From Candidatus Mediterraneibacter vanvlietii (lineage in GTDB: Bacteria > Bacillota > Clostridia > Lachnospirales > Lachnospiraceae), in assembly GCA_019113645.1 (NCBI GenBank), contig DXGZ01000144.1, positions 1 through 33,171 of the forward strand: a stretch of 33,171 bases of DNA, read 5' to 3'. The position numbers and the translations under genes were made by a program. Below are positions 8,027-14,970 of this stretch, one piece after another (position 1 is the stretch's first letter; the number at the start of each line of letters is the position of its first letter). The notes below the pieces were generated by a model. The model was not told the DNA's origin. It worked only from the letters and a program-made list of their open reading frames with translations, and did not search any database.

Positions 8027-8674
8027 ATGGAGAAAAAGACATTTTCAGAAAAGTTTGACGCGTTTATGATGAAGGATACGACCTTCATACTGCTTGTAAT
8101 GGGAGCTGCGGCAGCGATTTTCGCCGGGACATATATGTTTATTACTCTGGGGACAGGCGCCTTTAATGACCTTTCAATTGTAGCCATGTTAAAAGACGGA
8201 ATGGATGGCGGAGATTACGCTGCGGCAGCAGGATTTGCGGCTGGATTCCTGATTGCCCGTGTGCTGGAAGGACCTCTGGTAGGTCTGATGGATATCGGCG
8301 GTACACTTCAGACTGGTGTTGGTATCGGTATTCCGGCGCTGTTTCTGTCAATGGGCTGGGAGTTCCCGTTCTCCAATTTCTTTGTAGCACTGTTTGTGGG
8401 TGCTGTAATCGGCCTTGTGATGGGCGGTGTGATCATCCTGATCCGTAAGCTTGTCCCGGATGGCGTAGCAGTAGGTGGAACGAGTATCATGATGGGTGCG
8501 GGAAATGCTATCGGACGTTATCTGGCGCCGTTGATTGTAGTAGCGGCTACACAGTACAACGTATATGCCGGAATCGGTTCTATTGTAGGAGCTGCAATTT
8601 TCTATAAATGGGGCAAGGAGATGACCGGAGGAGCGATTCTTGGCGCAATGATCCTTGGAGGAATTTTTCTGTAA
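8027..8674 (+). CDS. DUF4310 family membrane protein (EF_0833/AHA_3914 type)
   Basis: This is a 215-residue integral membrane protein. Hydrophobic segments lie at about 18-42, 62-80, 95-112, 120-143, 165-180 and 183-215. Notable polar-in-membrane segments are LKDGMDGGDYAAAAGF, LEGPLVGLMDIGGTLQTGVGIG and GGTSIMMGAGNAIGRYLAP; such Gly/Asp/Asn-rich re-entrant-like stretches are common in carriers. It follows DUF4311 by 15 bases with AAAGGGGG as ribosome-binding site. Family membership is recognised from context and sequence style, with no known biochemical function. I infer that DUF4311 and DUF4310 together form the transmembrane part of a substrate importer for the DgaE/DgaF pathway. Confidence 0.85.
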   Translation: MEKKTFSEKFDAFMMKDTTFILLVMGAAAAIFAGTYMFITLGTGAFNDLSIVAMLKDGMDGGDYAAAAGFAAGFLIARVLEGPLVGLMDIGGTLQTGVGIGIPALFLSMGWEFPFSNFFVALFVGAVIGLVMGGVIILIRKLVPDGVAVGGTSIMMGAGNAIGRYLAPLIVVAATQYNVYAGIGSIVGAAIFYKWGKEMTGGAILGAMILGGIFL

Positions 8675-8707
8675 ATCCTGTAAAAATAAGAAAGTAAGGT
8701 TCGTATT

Positions 8708-9829
8708 ATGAATGTATATGAAAAAATCGGATTAAAGAGAGTGGTAAACGCCAGCGGACGCGTGACGATCCTGGGCGTATCCACACTGAGCGATGAAGTG
8801 GCGCAGGCGGCGATTGAGGGAGGTCAGTCATATGTAGTGATCGATGATCTGATCAACCGGGCAGGAGAGATCATATCAGGATACACGGGCGGAGAGGACA
8901 GCTGTGTGACGTCCAGTGCGTCCGCTGCCATCTGCCTGACGATTGCGGGACTGATTTCCAGAGGAAAGAAATCCATTATAGATCGTCTGCCGGACTCCAC
9001 AGGGCTTCCAAATGAGATTGTTCTGCAGAAAGGGCACAGTATTGATTATGGCGCTCCTATGCCGACCATGATCCGTCTTGGCGGCGGTGTTCCGGTGGAA
9101 GCTGGAACAGCCAACGAGGTGGTTCCGGAAGATATCGAAGAAGCAATCACAGAAAATACGGTTGCACTGTTCTATGTCAAGAGCCATCACTGCGTACAGA
9201 AGGGGATGGTGGATATCGAGACCATGCGGGATATTGCTCACAGACATAATCTTCCGCTGATGGTGGACGCAGCGGCGGAAGAGGACTTCAGAAAATATAT
9301 TGCGCTTGGAGCAGATCTTGTGATCTACAGCGGCGCAAAAGCGCTGGAGGCAACTACTTCCGGATTCGTGACAGGGAAGCGGGAATATATTTCCTATATC
9401 AAGAAACAGTATCACGGGATCGGCCGTCCGATGAAGATCGGAAAAGAGGGAATCATGGGACTGCTTAAGGCTCTGGATCGCTACGAGAATAAGGACCGCG
9501 AGAAAGAAGTCGCAGGGAATATCGCTAAGGTACAGTATCTTTGCGAAGAGATCAACAAGATCCCGGGACTCAAAGCGGAACAAATTCAGGACGAGGCGGG
9601 ACGTGCTATCTACCGTGCGCGCGTGACGCTGGACGCATCCGGAAATGCGCAGGGAGAAAATACCAGGACTGCTGATCAGATCAATCAGGAGCTCCGGAAC
9701 GGAGATCCGAAGATCTACGCGAGAACAGAATTCCTCAATTTGGGCAAGATCGACTTTGACCCCCGACCGCTGGTGGACGGAGATAAGGAACTGATTGTGA
9801 AAAGATTAAGAGAAATTATGGAGGGTTAA
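8708..9829 (+). CDS. dgaE: DgaE-like PLP-dependent ammonia-lyase
   Basis: This is a 373-residue cytoplasmic enzyme of the SelA-related, fold-type I PLP family. Lys211 in SGAKALEATTSGF is the likely Schiff-base lysine, and DAAAEEDF upstream supplies the cofactor-contacting Asp. In Salmonella, DgaE converts D-glucosaminate 6-phosphate to 2-keto-3-deoxygluconate 6-phosphate plus ammonia. The next gene, four bases downstream, encodes the matching aldolase, which supports the same reaction type here. The dga operon of Salmonella uses a mannose-type PTS. This operon has none, so whether the enzyme sees a phosphorylated substrate here is open. The ribosome-binding site is modest (GTAAGG before 8708). 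Confidence 0.85.
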   Translation: MNVYEKIGLKRVVNASGRVTILGVSTLSDEVAQAAIEGGQSYVVIDDLINRAGEIISGYTGGEDSCVTSSASAAICLTIAGLISRGKKSIIDRLPDSTGLPNEIVLQKGHSIDYGAPMPTMIRLGGGVPVEAGTANEVVPEDIEEAITENTVALFYVKSHHCVQKGMVDIETMRDIAHRHNLPLMVDAAAEEDFRKYIALGADLVIYSGAKALEATTSGFVTGKREYISYIKKQYHGIGRPMKIGKEGIMGLLKALDRYENKDREKEVAGNIAKVQYLCEEINKIPGLKAEQIQDEAGRAIYRARVTLDASGNAQGENTRTADQINQELRNGDPKIYARTEFLNLGKIDFDPRPLVDGDKELIVKRLREIMEG

Positions 9830-9832
9830 AAA

Positions 9833-10567
9833 ATGGGACTGAATTATTACAATGACAGAGTATGTTTAAATGTGTTGGCAGGAAGCCTTGAGAATGCTGC
9901 CGAGATCTATGAGGCGGCTGAGAAACATGTGGCAGTAGGTGTGCTTTCCGCGGACTACCCGGATGTGCCAAGCGCGGTCGAAGATATGAAGAAATACATG
10001 GATGTTCTGGAGGGAAATCTCTCTGTAGGACTTGGCGGAGGAAACCCGAATCAGTGGAAAGCCGTTGCGGAGATCGCAAAAGAGATTAAAGCCAACCATT
10101 TTAATCAGACATTCTCCGCAGTGGGATATACAAGAGCAAATGTTGGAAACGATACCTGCCACATCAACGCTATGGTAGCTCCGTCCGGAACACCGGGAAT
10201 GCTGAAGCTCTCCACAGGCCCGCTCTCCAAAGACTGCGAGGAGCCGGCTCTCGTACCGGCTGACACAGCAATCGCCATGATTAAAGAGATGGGTGGAAAC
10301 TCCATCAAATTCTTCCCGATGGGCGGTCTGAAGTGCAGAGATGAGCTGAAGGCTGTCGCAGAGGCCTGCGCGAGAAACAACTTTATTCTCGAGCCGACCG
10401 GAGGAATCACACCTGAGAACTTCAGGGAGATCATGGAGATCATTCTGGGCGCAGGAGTTCAGAAAGTGATCCCGCATGTGTACAGCTCCATCATTGATAA
10501 GGAGACAGGCAACACGAAGATCGATGAGGTGAAGAACCTGCTTGCGATTGTGAAAGAACTGGTATAG
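9833..10567 (+). CDS. dgaF: DgaF-like 2-dehydro-3-deoxy-phosphogluconate aldolase (EF_0839 type)
   Basis: This 244-residue class I aldolase belongs to the KDGP aldolase family tied to dga-type clusters (TIGR03581 type), which cleaves 2-keto-3-deoxy-6-phosphogluconate to pyruvate and glyceraldehyde 3-phosphate. Lys159 in SIKFFPMGG is the likely Schiff-base lysine, in the same surroundings as the KFFPA motif of Eda-type aldolases. EPTGGITPENF is the phosphate-binding loop that follows. It is the last gene of the operon and is followed by a terminator at 10596-10645. The presence of a phosphate-binding loop argues that the pathway intermediates are phosphorylated, although no kinase gene is seen in the operon. 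Confidence 0.9.
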   Translation: MGLNYYNDRVCLNVLAGSLENAAEIYEAAEKHVAVGVLSADYPDVPSAVEDMKKYMDVLEGNLSVGLGGGNPNQWKAVAEIAKEIKANHFNQTFSAVGYTRANVGNDTCHINAMVAPSGTPGMLKLSTGPLSKDCEEPALVPADTAIAMIKEMGGNSIKFFPMGGLKCRDELKAVAEACARNNFILEPTGGITPENFREIMEIILGAGVQKVIPHVYSSIIDKETGNTKIDEVKNLLAIVKELV

Positions 10568-10595
10568 CAGAAAAAGCGGTAAGTTATATTGGATA

Positions 10596-10645
10596 AGAGA
10601 GTGCTGTGCAGCTGAGAATTTCAGCGGCGCGGCTCTCTCTTTTTT
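10596..10645 (+). terminator. Terminator of the dga-type operon
   Basis: A long imperfect stem (AGAGAG...GCAGCTGA pairing with TCAGC...CTCTCT, loop near AATT) ends in a T-rich run at about 10638-10645. The same T-rich end lies just before the promoter region of the next gene. Confidence 0.8.
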
Positions 10646-10656
10646 GTTTGGTATGT

Positions 10657-10664
10657 GTTATACT
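10657..10664 (+). promoter_or_regulatory. Extended -10 promoter of the glutamate-synthase-like gene
   Basis: A TG dinucleotide precedes TATACT (10659-10664), but no good -35 box exists at the right distance. The coding start at 10740 has AAAGGAGG upstream. Confidence is limited by the missing -35. Confidence 0.4.
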
Positions 10665-10739
10665 GGGAGAAAGAATAATACGGTATCGGCTGAAAAGCCG
10701 GAATGAAAGTGAAAATTATAAAAGGAGGCGAAGAGAAAC

Positions 10740-12128
10740 ATGGCAAAATACAGATGCAGCATATGCGGCTATATTTATGATGAAGAACGGGAGGGGCGTC
10801 CGTTTTCCGAGATTACGGAATGTCCGGTCTGTCACCAGAGTACGGATAAGTTTACAGTCTATGAGGATGAGACGGGAGCGGCTCCCGAGATAAAGAAAGA
10901 GTTGAAACTGGACTATCCGAAGGAATTCATCCGTCAGGATGATTCCTGCAGATACATGAAAGAGATCCATGAGATGGCGGTGACGGGAAAGAGTATTTCC
11001 GCTGCGATGGGGACGGAGCTGCCCATGCCTTCCTGGGACGAGATCCTGATTCTCGGCGCGCAGCTGGATCCCATGCCGCTGGATGAGGACGCCCCGGTTG
11101 AGACGAAGACAGTGATCGGGAAGAACGCGAAGAAACCGCTGGTGCTGGAAAATCCGGTCTATATCTCCCACATGTCTTTTGGGGCGCTCTCCAGGGAGGC
11201 GAAGATCTCTCTGGCGAGAGGATCGGCAATGGCGCACAGCGCCATGTGTTCCGGTGAGGGAGGAATCCTGCCGGAGGAGATGCAGGCGGCGGACAAATAC
11301 ATATTCGAGTATGTGGGGAATCTGTACAGTGTCACCCCGGAAAATCTGCGGAATGCGGACGCTATAGAGATCAAGATCGGTCAGGGGACAAAGCCGGGTA
11401 TGGGCGGCCACCTTCCGGGAGAGAAAGTGACAGAAGAGATCAGCCGGGTTCGGAATAAACCTATGGGCAAAGATGTGATTGCGCCGTCCCGTTTCCCGGG
11501 AATTGAGACAAAGGAAGATCTGAAGAACCTGATCACGCAGCTTCGGTATGCATCAGACGGACGTCCTGTCGGCGTGAAGATTGCGGCGGGAAGGATCGAG
11601 CGGGATCTGGCGTTCTGTGTGTATGCGAAGCCGGATTTTATCACCATAGACGGGCGCGGCGGAGCTACAGGTTCTTCCCCGAAGCTTCTGCGCGATTCTT
11701 CCAGTGTTCCGACAATCTATGCCCTTTACCGGGCAAGGAAATATCTGGACAGCATTCATTCGGATATCAGCCTGATCATCACAGGCGGGCTTCGTGTGTC
11801 ATCAGACTTTGCGAAAGCGATCGCCATGGGAGCGGACGCGGTGGCTGTGGCAAGCGCGGCGCTTATCGCCATGGCATGCCAGCAGTATAAGATCTGCGGA
11901 ACAGGAATGTGCCCCATGGGAATCGCGACTCAGGATGAGGATCTGCGGGCTCGGCTCCATGAAGATGCAGCGGCGGCAAGGGTAGCTAATTTCCTGAATG
12001 TGACGCTGGATGAGCTGAAGATGTTCGCGCGGATTACAGGCCATGGGAATCTGCATGATCTGTCGGTGGAGGATCTGTGCACAATCAGCCGTGAGATCAG
12101 CGAGTATACGGATATCCCTCACGCATAG
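10740..12128 (+). CDS. Rubredoxin / glutamate synthase FMN-domain fusion protein
   Basis: This is a 462-residue cytoplasmic redox protein. Residues 1-42 form a rubredoxin-like iron site with CSIC (Cys6, Cys9) and CPVC (about 29 and 32). The rest is the FMN-binding (beta/alpha)8 domain of glutamate synthase: SHMSFGALS, the IKIGQGTKPGMGGHLPG loop, TIDGRGGATGSSP, and the cluster motif CQQYKICGTGMCPMGIATQD with three cysteines for an Fe-S cluster. The glutaminase domain of GltB is absent, so ammonia would have to come from elsewhere or the reaction is different. Stand-alone proteins of this build are common in Clostridia and archaea, often annotated as glutamate synthase-related. It is monocistronic here and follows an ammonia-releasing pathway, which is suggestive but not proof of ammonia assimilation. 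Confidence 0.85.
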   Translation: MAKYRCSICGYIYDEEREGRPFSEITECPVCHQSTDKFTVYEDETGAAPEIKKELKLDYPKEFIRQDDSCRYMKEIHEMAVTGKSISAAMGTELPMPSWDEILILGAQLDPMPLDEDAPVETKTVIGKNAKKPLVLENPVYISHMSFGALSREAKISLARGSAMAHSAMCSGEGGILPEEMQAADKYIFEYVGNLYSVTPENLRNADAIEIKIGQGTKPGMGGHLPGEKVTEEISRVRNKPMGKDVIAPSRFPGIETKEDLKNLITQLRYASDGRPVGVKIAAGRIERDLAFCVYAKPDFITIDGRGGATGSSPKLLRDSSSVPTIYALYRARKYLDSIHSDISLIITGGLRVSSDFAKAIAMGADAVAVASAALIAMACQQYKICGTGMCPMGIATQDEDLRARLHEDAAAARVANFLNVTLDELKMFARITGHGNLHDLSVEDLCTISREISEYTDIPHA

Positions 12129-12186
12129 AGCGCCTGTGCGCGGAGTGGACCGGGAGATGACGGATACTGCCGGATTGGCAGACAGA

Positions 12187-12205
12187 ACCGCTGGATCTCA
12201 GCGGT
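12187..12205. promoter_or_regulatory. Inverted repeat before the LacI-type regulator
   Basis: ACCGCTG (12187-12193) and CAGCGGT (12199-12205) are perfect complements separated by five bases, about 35 bases before the regulator start. It could be an autoregulatory operator or a weak terminator of the preceding gene (no T tract follows). Confidence 0.3.
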
Positions 12206-12239
12206 CGAAGAAACGGAATAACAGGAGGCAGCAGGTAGT

Positions 12240-13322
12240 ATGACAATCAAGGAGATCGCGCAGCTTGCGGGCGTATCCAGCGCCGCTGTGTCGAGATATT
12301 TAAACGGCGGTTATATCAGTGAAGAGAAGAAAGAGAAAATCAGGAAAGTGGTCGAAGAGACGGGTTACCAGCCCTCTGCACAGGCGAGAATGCTCCGGAC
12401 GAAGCGGGCATGCCTGGTGGGTGTGGTGGTGCCGAAGATCAATTCCGAGTCCATCAGCCGCGTGACAGCCGGGATAGAGCAGGTGCTTTCACGAAGAGGA
12501 TATCAGATGCTTCTCGCCAGCACGGACAACGAACCGGGGAAGGAAATCACGTATCTGAAACTGTTTGAGAACTATCCGGTGGACGGAATTATTCTGATTG
12601 GTACGGTGATCACGGCAGAGCACAGGAGATTTCTGAAAGAGTCGAAAGTGCCTGTGGTGGTGGTAGGACAGTATACAAAATACGCCAACTGCATCTATCA
12701 TGATGATTACGGCGCGGGAAAAGCCATGGGAAAGACTGTGGCGGAGCTGGTAATACGCGCGAATGGAAAAGCGGGAACAGAGGAAAAATCCGGAAAGGTT
12801 GCCTATATCGGCGTGACAAAAGAGGATAAGGCGGTCGGTGTCTCCAGGGAAGAGGGATTCCGTGCAGGGCTCAAATCTGCTGGCGTGGAGCTGGAGGAAG
12901 CGTACACGCGGAAGGCGGAATTCACCATGGACTCCGGATATCACGCTGCTCTGGATCTGCTGGGCGCGCATCCGGATATTCAGATCATTTCCTGTGCTAC
13001 GGATACGATTGCGGCTGGGGCCATTGAGGCGCTGCTGGCTTACAGAAAAGAACAGGTTCCCCGGGCTGCGGCAGCGTCCGGGGTGAGGATGCAGTATATC
13101 CTGGACAGTTCAGGAATCCGGGTGACCGGGTTTGGTGACAATCAGTTTTTAAAGGCAGTGACCGGAGGTATCCCGACGGTGCATTTCGGATATAAAACAA
13201 GCGGAATCCGGGGAGCAGAACTTCTGCTGGATGTGATTGAACGGGGAGAGAAGATTCCCATTGAGATGAAACTGGGATTCCGGCTTGTCAATGAGGAAGA
13301 GGTGGACGGCGATGCGTCTTGA
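12240..13322 (+). CDS. LacI-family transcriptional regulator (ScrR-like)
   Basis: This 360-residue DNA-binding repressor has the classical N-terminal HTH (TIKEIAQLAGVSSAAVSRYLNG, residues 2-23), hinge helix region (YQPSAQARMLRTKR) and a periplasmic-binding-protein-like effector domain (about 60-355). The start at 12240 has AGGAGG about ten bases upstream. The hinge and early effector sequence resemble sucrose/fructan repressors. Two TGNNANCGNTNNCA operators flank the scrA promoter (18649-18662 and 18783-18796), the type of site this family binds, so it is the natural candidate regulator of scrA-scrB. CcpA would bind similar sites and cannot be excluded. The stop codon lies inside the first codons of the next gene (ATG at 13312), so the two are translationally coupled. 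Confidence 0.88.
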   Translation: MTIKEIAQLAGVSSAAVSRYLNGGYISEEKKEKIRKVVEETGYQPSAQARMLRTKRACLVGVVVPKINSESISRVTAGIEQVLSRRGYQMLLASTDNEPGKEITYLKLFENYPVDGIILIGTVITAEHRRFLKESKVPVVVVGQYTKYANCIYHDDYGAGKAMGKTVAELVIRANGKAGTEEKSGKVAYIGVTKEDKAVGVSREEGFRAGLKSAGVELEEAYTRKAEFTMDSGYHAALDLLGAHPDIQIISCATDTIAAGAIEALLAYRKEQVPRAAAASGVRMQYILDSSGIRVTGFGDNQFLKAVTGGIPTVHFGYKTSGIRGAELLLDVIERGEKIPIEMKLGFRLVNEEEVDGDAS

Positions 13323-14109
13323 GTCACTGGTGAATAAAAACTATGATCTTCTGACGGCAAATGACCGGGAGATGGTGAACAGGATCTTCCGGGATAAGGA
13401 GAGCGTGCGGGGAATGAACAGTACGCAGCTTGCCGCGTATCTGAACGTATCCCGGACCACATTTGTCCGGTTTATGAAGAAGATGGGGATCGATACCTTT
13501 GCCGAATTCCGGCTGCTTCTTGCAGAGGAGGAGAGGAAGCCGGAAGGATCTGTATTTAACATGGCGGATATTGTGGATAATTACCACGGGATGATCGACG
13601 AGCTGAAGAGGCATGATTACAGCAAGGTGTGCCGGATGATTGCGGATGCGGGGACGATCTATCTATACGGATCCGGGAATGAGCAGAAAGCGATTGCGGA
13701 GGAGTTCAAGCGGATCTTTCTGATCTTCGGGAAATACTGCGTGGATCTGTTTGATTTTGGAGAGACGGAGTTCGCCAGAGAGCGGTTCCGGAAGAATGAT
13801 CTGTTTATTGCCATTTCCCTGTCCGGAGAGAGTCCGGAAGCCATACGTGTTCTGCGGTGTGTACAGGGGGCAGAGATCCGGACGCTGTCCCTGACGCGCT
13901 GGGCGAACAATACACTGGCAGCCATGTGCCAGGAGAACCTGTACGTGGGGACAAAGACCGTCTATCAGGGAGCCAGCCAGTCTTATGAGATGGTGGCTGC
14001 GTTCTATATCCTGCTGGATATCCTGTCGGTCAGATATCTGGAGTACAGAGCACAGAATGAGGAGGACGCGGCAGATGCGGGTGGAAGAGCTTCTGAACAG
14101 TCATTATGA
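13312..14109 (+). CDS. RpiR-family (MurR/RpiR) regulator, first copy
   Basis: This is a 265-residue regulator with an N-terminal RpiR HTH (about 1-77, including MNSTQLAAYLNVSRTTFVRFMKKMG) and a C-terminal SIS sugar-phosphate-binding domain (about 105-245, with IYLYGSGNEQKAIAEEFKR and FIAISLSGESPEAIRVL). RpiR proteins sense phosphosugars. I chose ATG 13312 rather than the in-frame 13285 because homology starts there and GAAGAGGTGG is well placed. The gene overlaps the LacI gene by 11 bases and the next RpiR gene by 35 bases. The two RpiR copies are clearly related to each other but not near-identical, so this is an old duplication or acquisition of a paralogue. Confidence 0.88.
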   Translation: MRLESLVNKNYDLLTANDREMVNRIFRDKESVRGMNSTQLAAYLNVSRTTFVRFMKKMGIDTFAEFRLLLAEEERKPEGSVFNMADIVDNYHGMIDELKRHDYSKVCRMIADAGTIYLYGSGNEQKAIAEEFKRIFLIFGKYCVDLFDFGETEFARERFRKNDLFIAISLSGESPEAIRVLRCVQGAEIRTLSLTRWANNTLAAMCQENLYVGTKTVYQGASQSYEMVAAFYILLDILSVRYLEYRAQNEEDAADAGGRASEQSL

Positions 14110-14836
14110 CAGCATGAATGAAAATGAAAAATATATCTGCCATTATCTGACCGGACACTACAGAGAGTGCGCGGGGAGTACGATTTCGGAATTTGCCAGG
14201 CACTGCAGCGTGTCTACAACCATGCTGGTACGGTTTGCCAAGCATCTGGGGCTGTCTGGTTACGGGGAACTGAAAGCACGGCTGAAGATCGAGCTGGAGG
14301 AGAAGACCGTTTCCGCCGAAGGGCTTATGGAGAAGGTGACAAGAAGCTATCACAAGATGATGGATGAGCTGATGAAGAAGGATCTCACCGGCATCTTTGA
14401 AAAGCTGGACTCTGCGGAGCGGGTGTTTATCTACGGCAGCGGTTCCTCCCAGACCAGAGCTGCCAGTGAGATGAAACGGATCTTTCTTCCGGTAAAAGAG
14501 ATGGTGCACATCCATGGACATGATATGTGTCTTGCGCTGCAGAACATTACGAAGCCCGGGGATCTGGTTATTCTGATCTCGCTCTCAGGAGAGTCTGATG
14601 CAGTGGTAGAACTTGCCGCTGCGCTGCGGACAAAACAGGCAGCAACTGTGTCGATCACCAGACTGAAGAACAATACGCTGGCGTCTCTGTGCGATGAAAA
14701 CCTGTATATTAATTCGATTCAGATGCCGGTGGAGTATGGAATGGAATATGAGATATCCACACCGTATTTTATTCTGATTGAGTTCCTCTATCTTTCTTAC
14801 TGCAATTACCGTTCTGCTGTCTGGAGAGAAGAGTAA
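14075..14836 (+). CDS. RpiR-family regulator, second copy
   Basis: This 253-residue paralogue of the preceding protein has an HTH at about 1-77 (STISEFARHCSVSTTMLVRFAKHLGLSGY) and an SIS domain at about 105-240 (VFIYGSGSSQTRAASEMKRIFL, VILISLSGESDAVVEL). The start at 14075 is inside the 3' end of the first copy; GAGGAGG precedes it. Upstream in-frame ATGs give no recognisable homology. Tandem RpiR genes following a LacI gene form a three-regulator operon placed before an alpha-glucosidase/PTS unit. They may act as a heteromer, since SIS domains dimerise, but this is inference. Confidence 0.88.
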   Translation: MRVEELLNSHYDSMNENEKYICHYLTGHYRECAGSTISEFARHCSVSTTMLVRFAKHLGLSGYGELKARLKIELEEKTVSAEGLMEKVTRSYHKMMDELMKKDLTGIFEKLDSAERVFIYGSGSSQTRAASEMKRIFLPVKEMVHIHGHDMCLALQNITKPGDLVILISLSGESDAVVELAAALRTKQAATVSITRLKNNTLASLCDENLYINSIQMPVEYGMEYEISTPYFILIEFLYLSYCNYRSAVWREE

Positions 14837-14858
14837 AACCGAAGTGTACAAAATTTTA

Positions 14859-14889
14859 TATAATGAAAATATGTACGTAAAGTGTACAT
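14859..14889 (+). promoter_or_regulatory. -10 box and palindromic operator before the GH13/PTS unit
   Basis: TATAAT stands at 14859-14864 without a clear -35 box. A palindrome ATGTAC-N7-GTACAT follows at 14871-14889, over the likely start of transcription. The element GTGTACA occurs at 14844 and 14883, and a related GTGTATA at 14940. The terminator at 14902 lies between this promoter and the next gene, so the site would control a short leader or an attenuated transcript. One of the RpiR proteins is a candidate binder. Confidence 0.4.
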
Positions 14890-14901
14890 AGATCTTAAGG
14901 A

Positions 14902-14934
14902 AGGCCATTCTATTGAATGGCTTTTTCTTTTTTG
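14902..14934 (+). terminator. Terminator or attenuator before the HAD/GH13/PTS unit
   Basis: GCCATTC and GAATGGC pair across a TATT loop and are followed by CTTTTTCTTTTTT, a strong intrinsic terminator. It ends the regulator operon. If transcription also starts at the 14859 promoter, it would act as an attenuator for the genes downstream. Confidence 0.9.
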
Positions 14935-14970
14935 ATACAGTGTATACAGACAGAAGAGAGGGGGATGCCG

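Noticed and set aside
10606-10893. Plus-strand frame of 95 codons before the rubredoxin fusion
   Set aside because: It crosses the terminator and overlaps the start of a well-supported gene in another frame.
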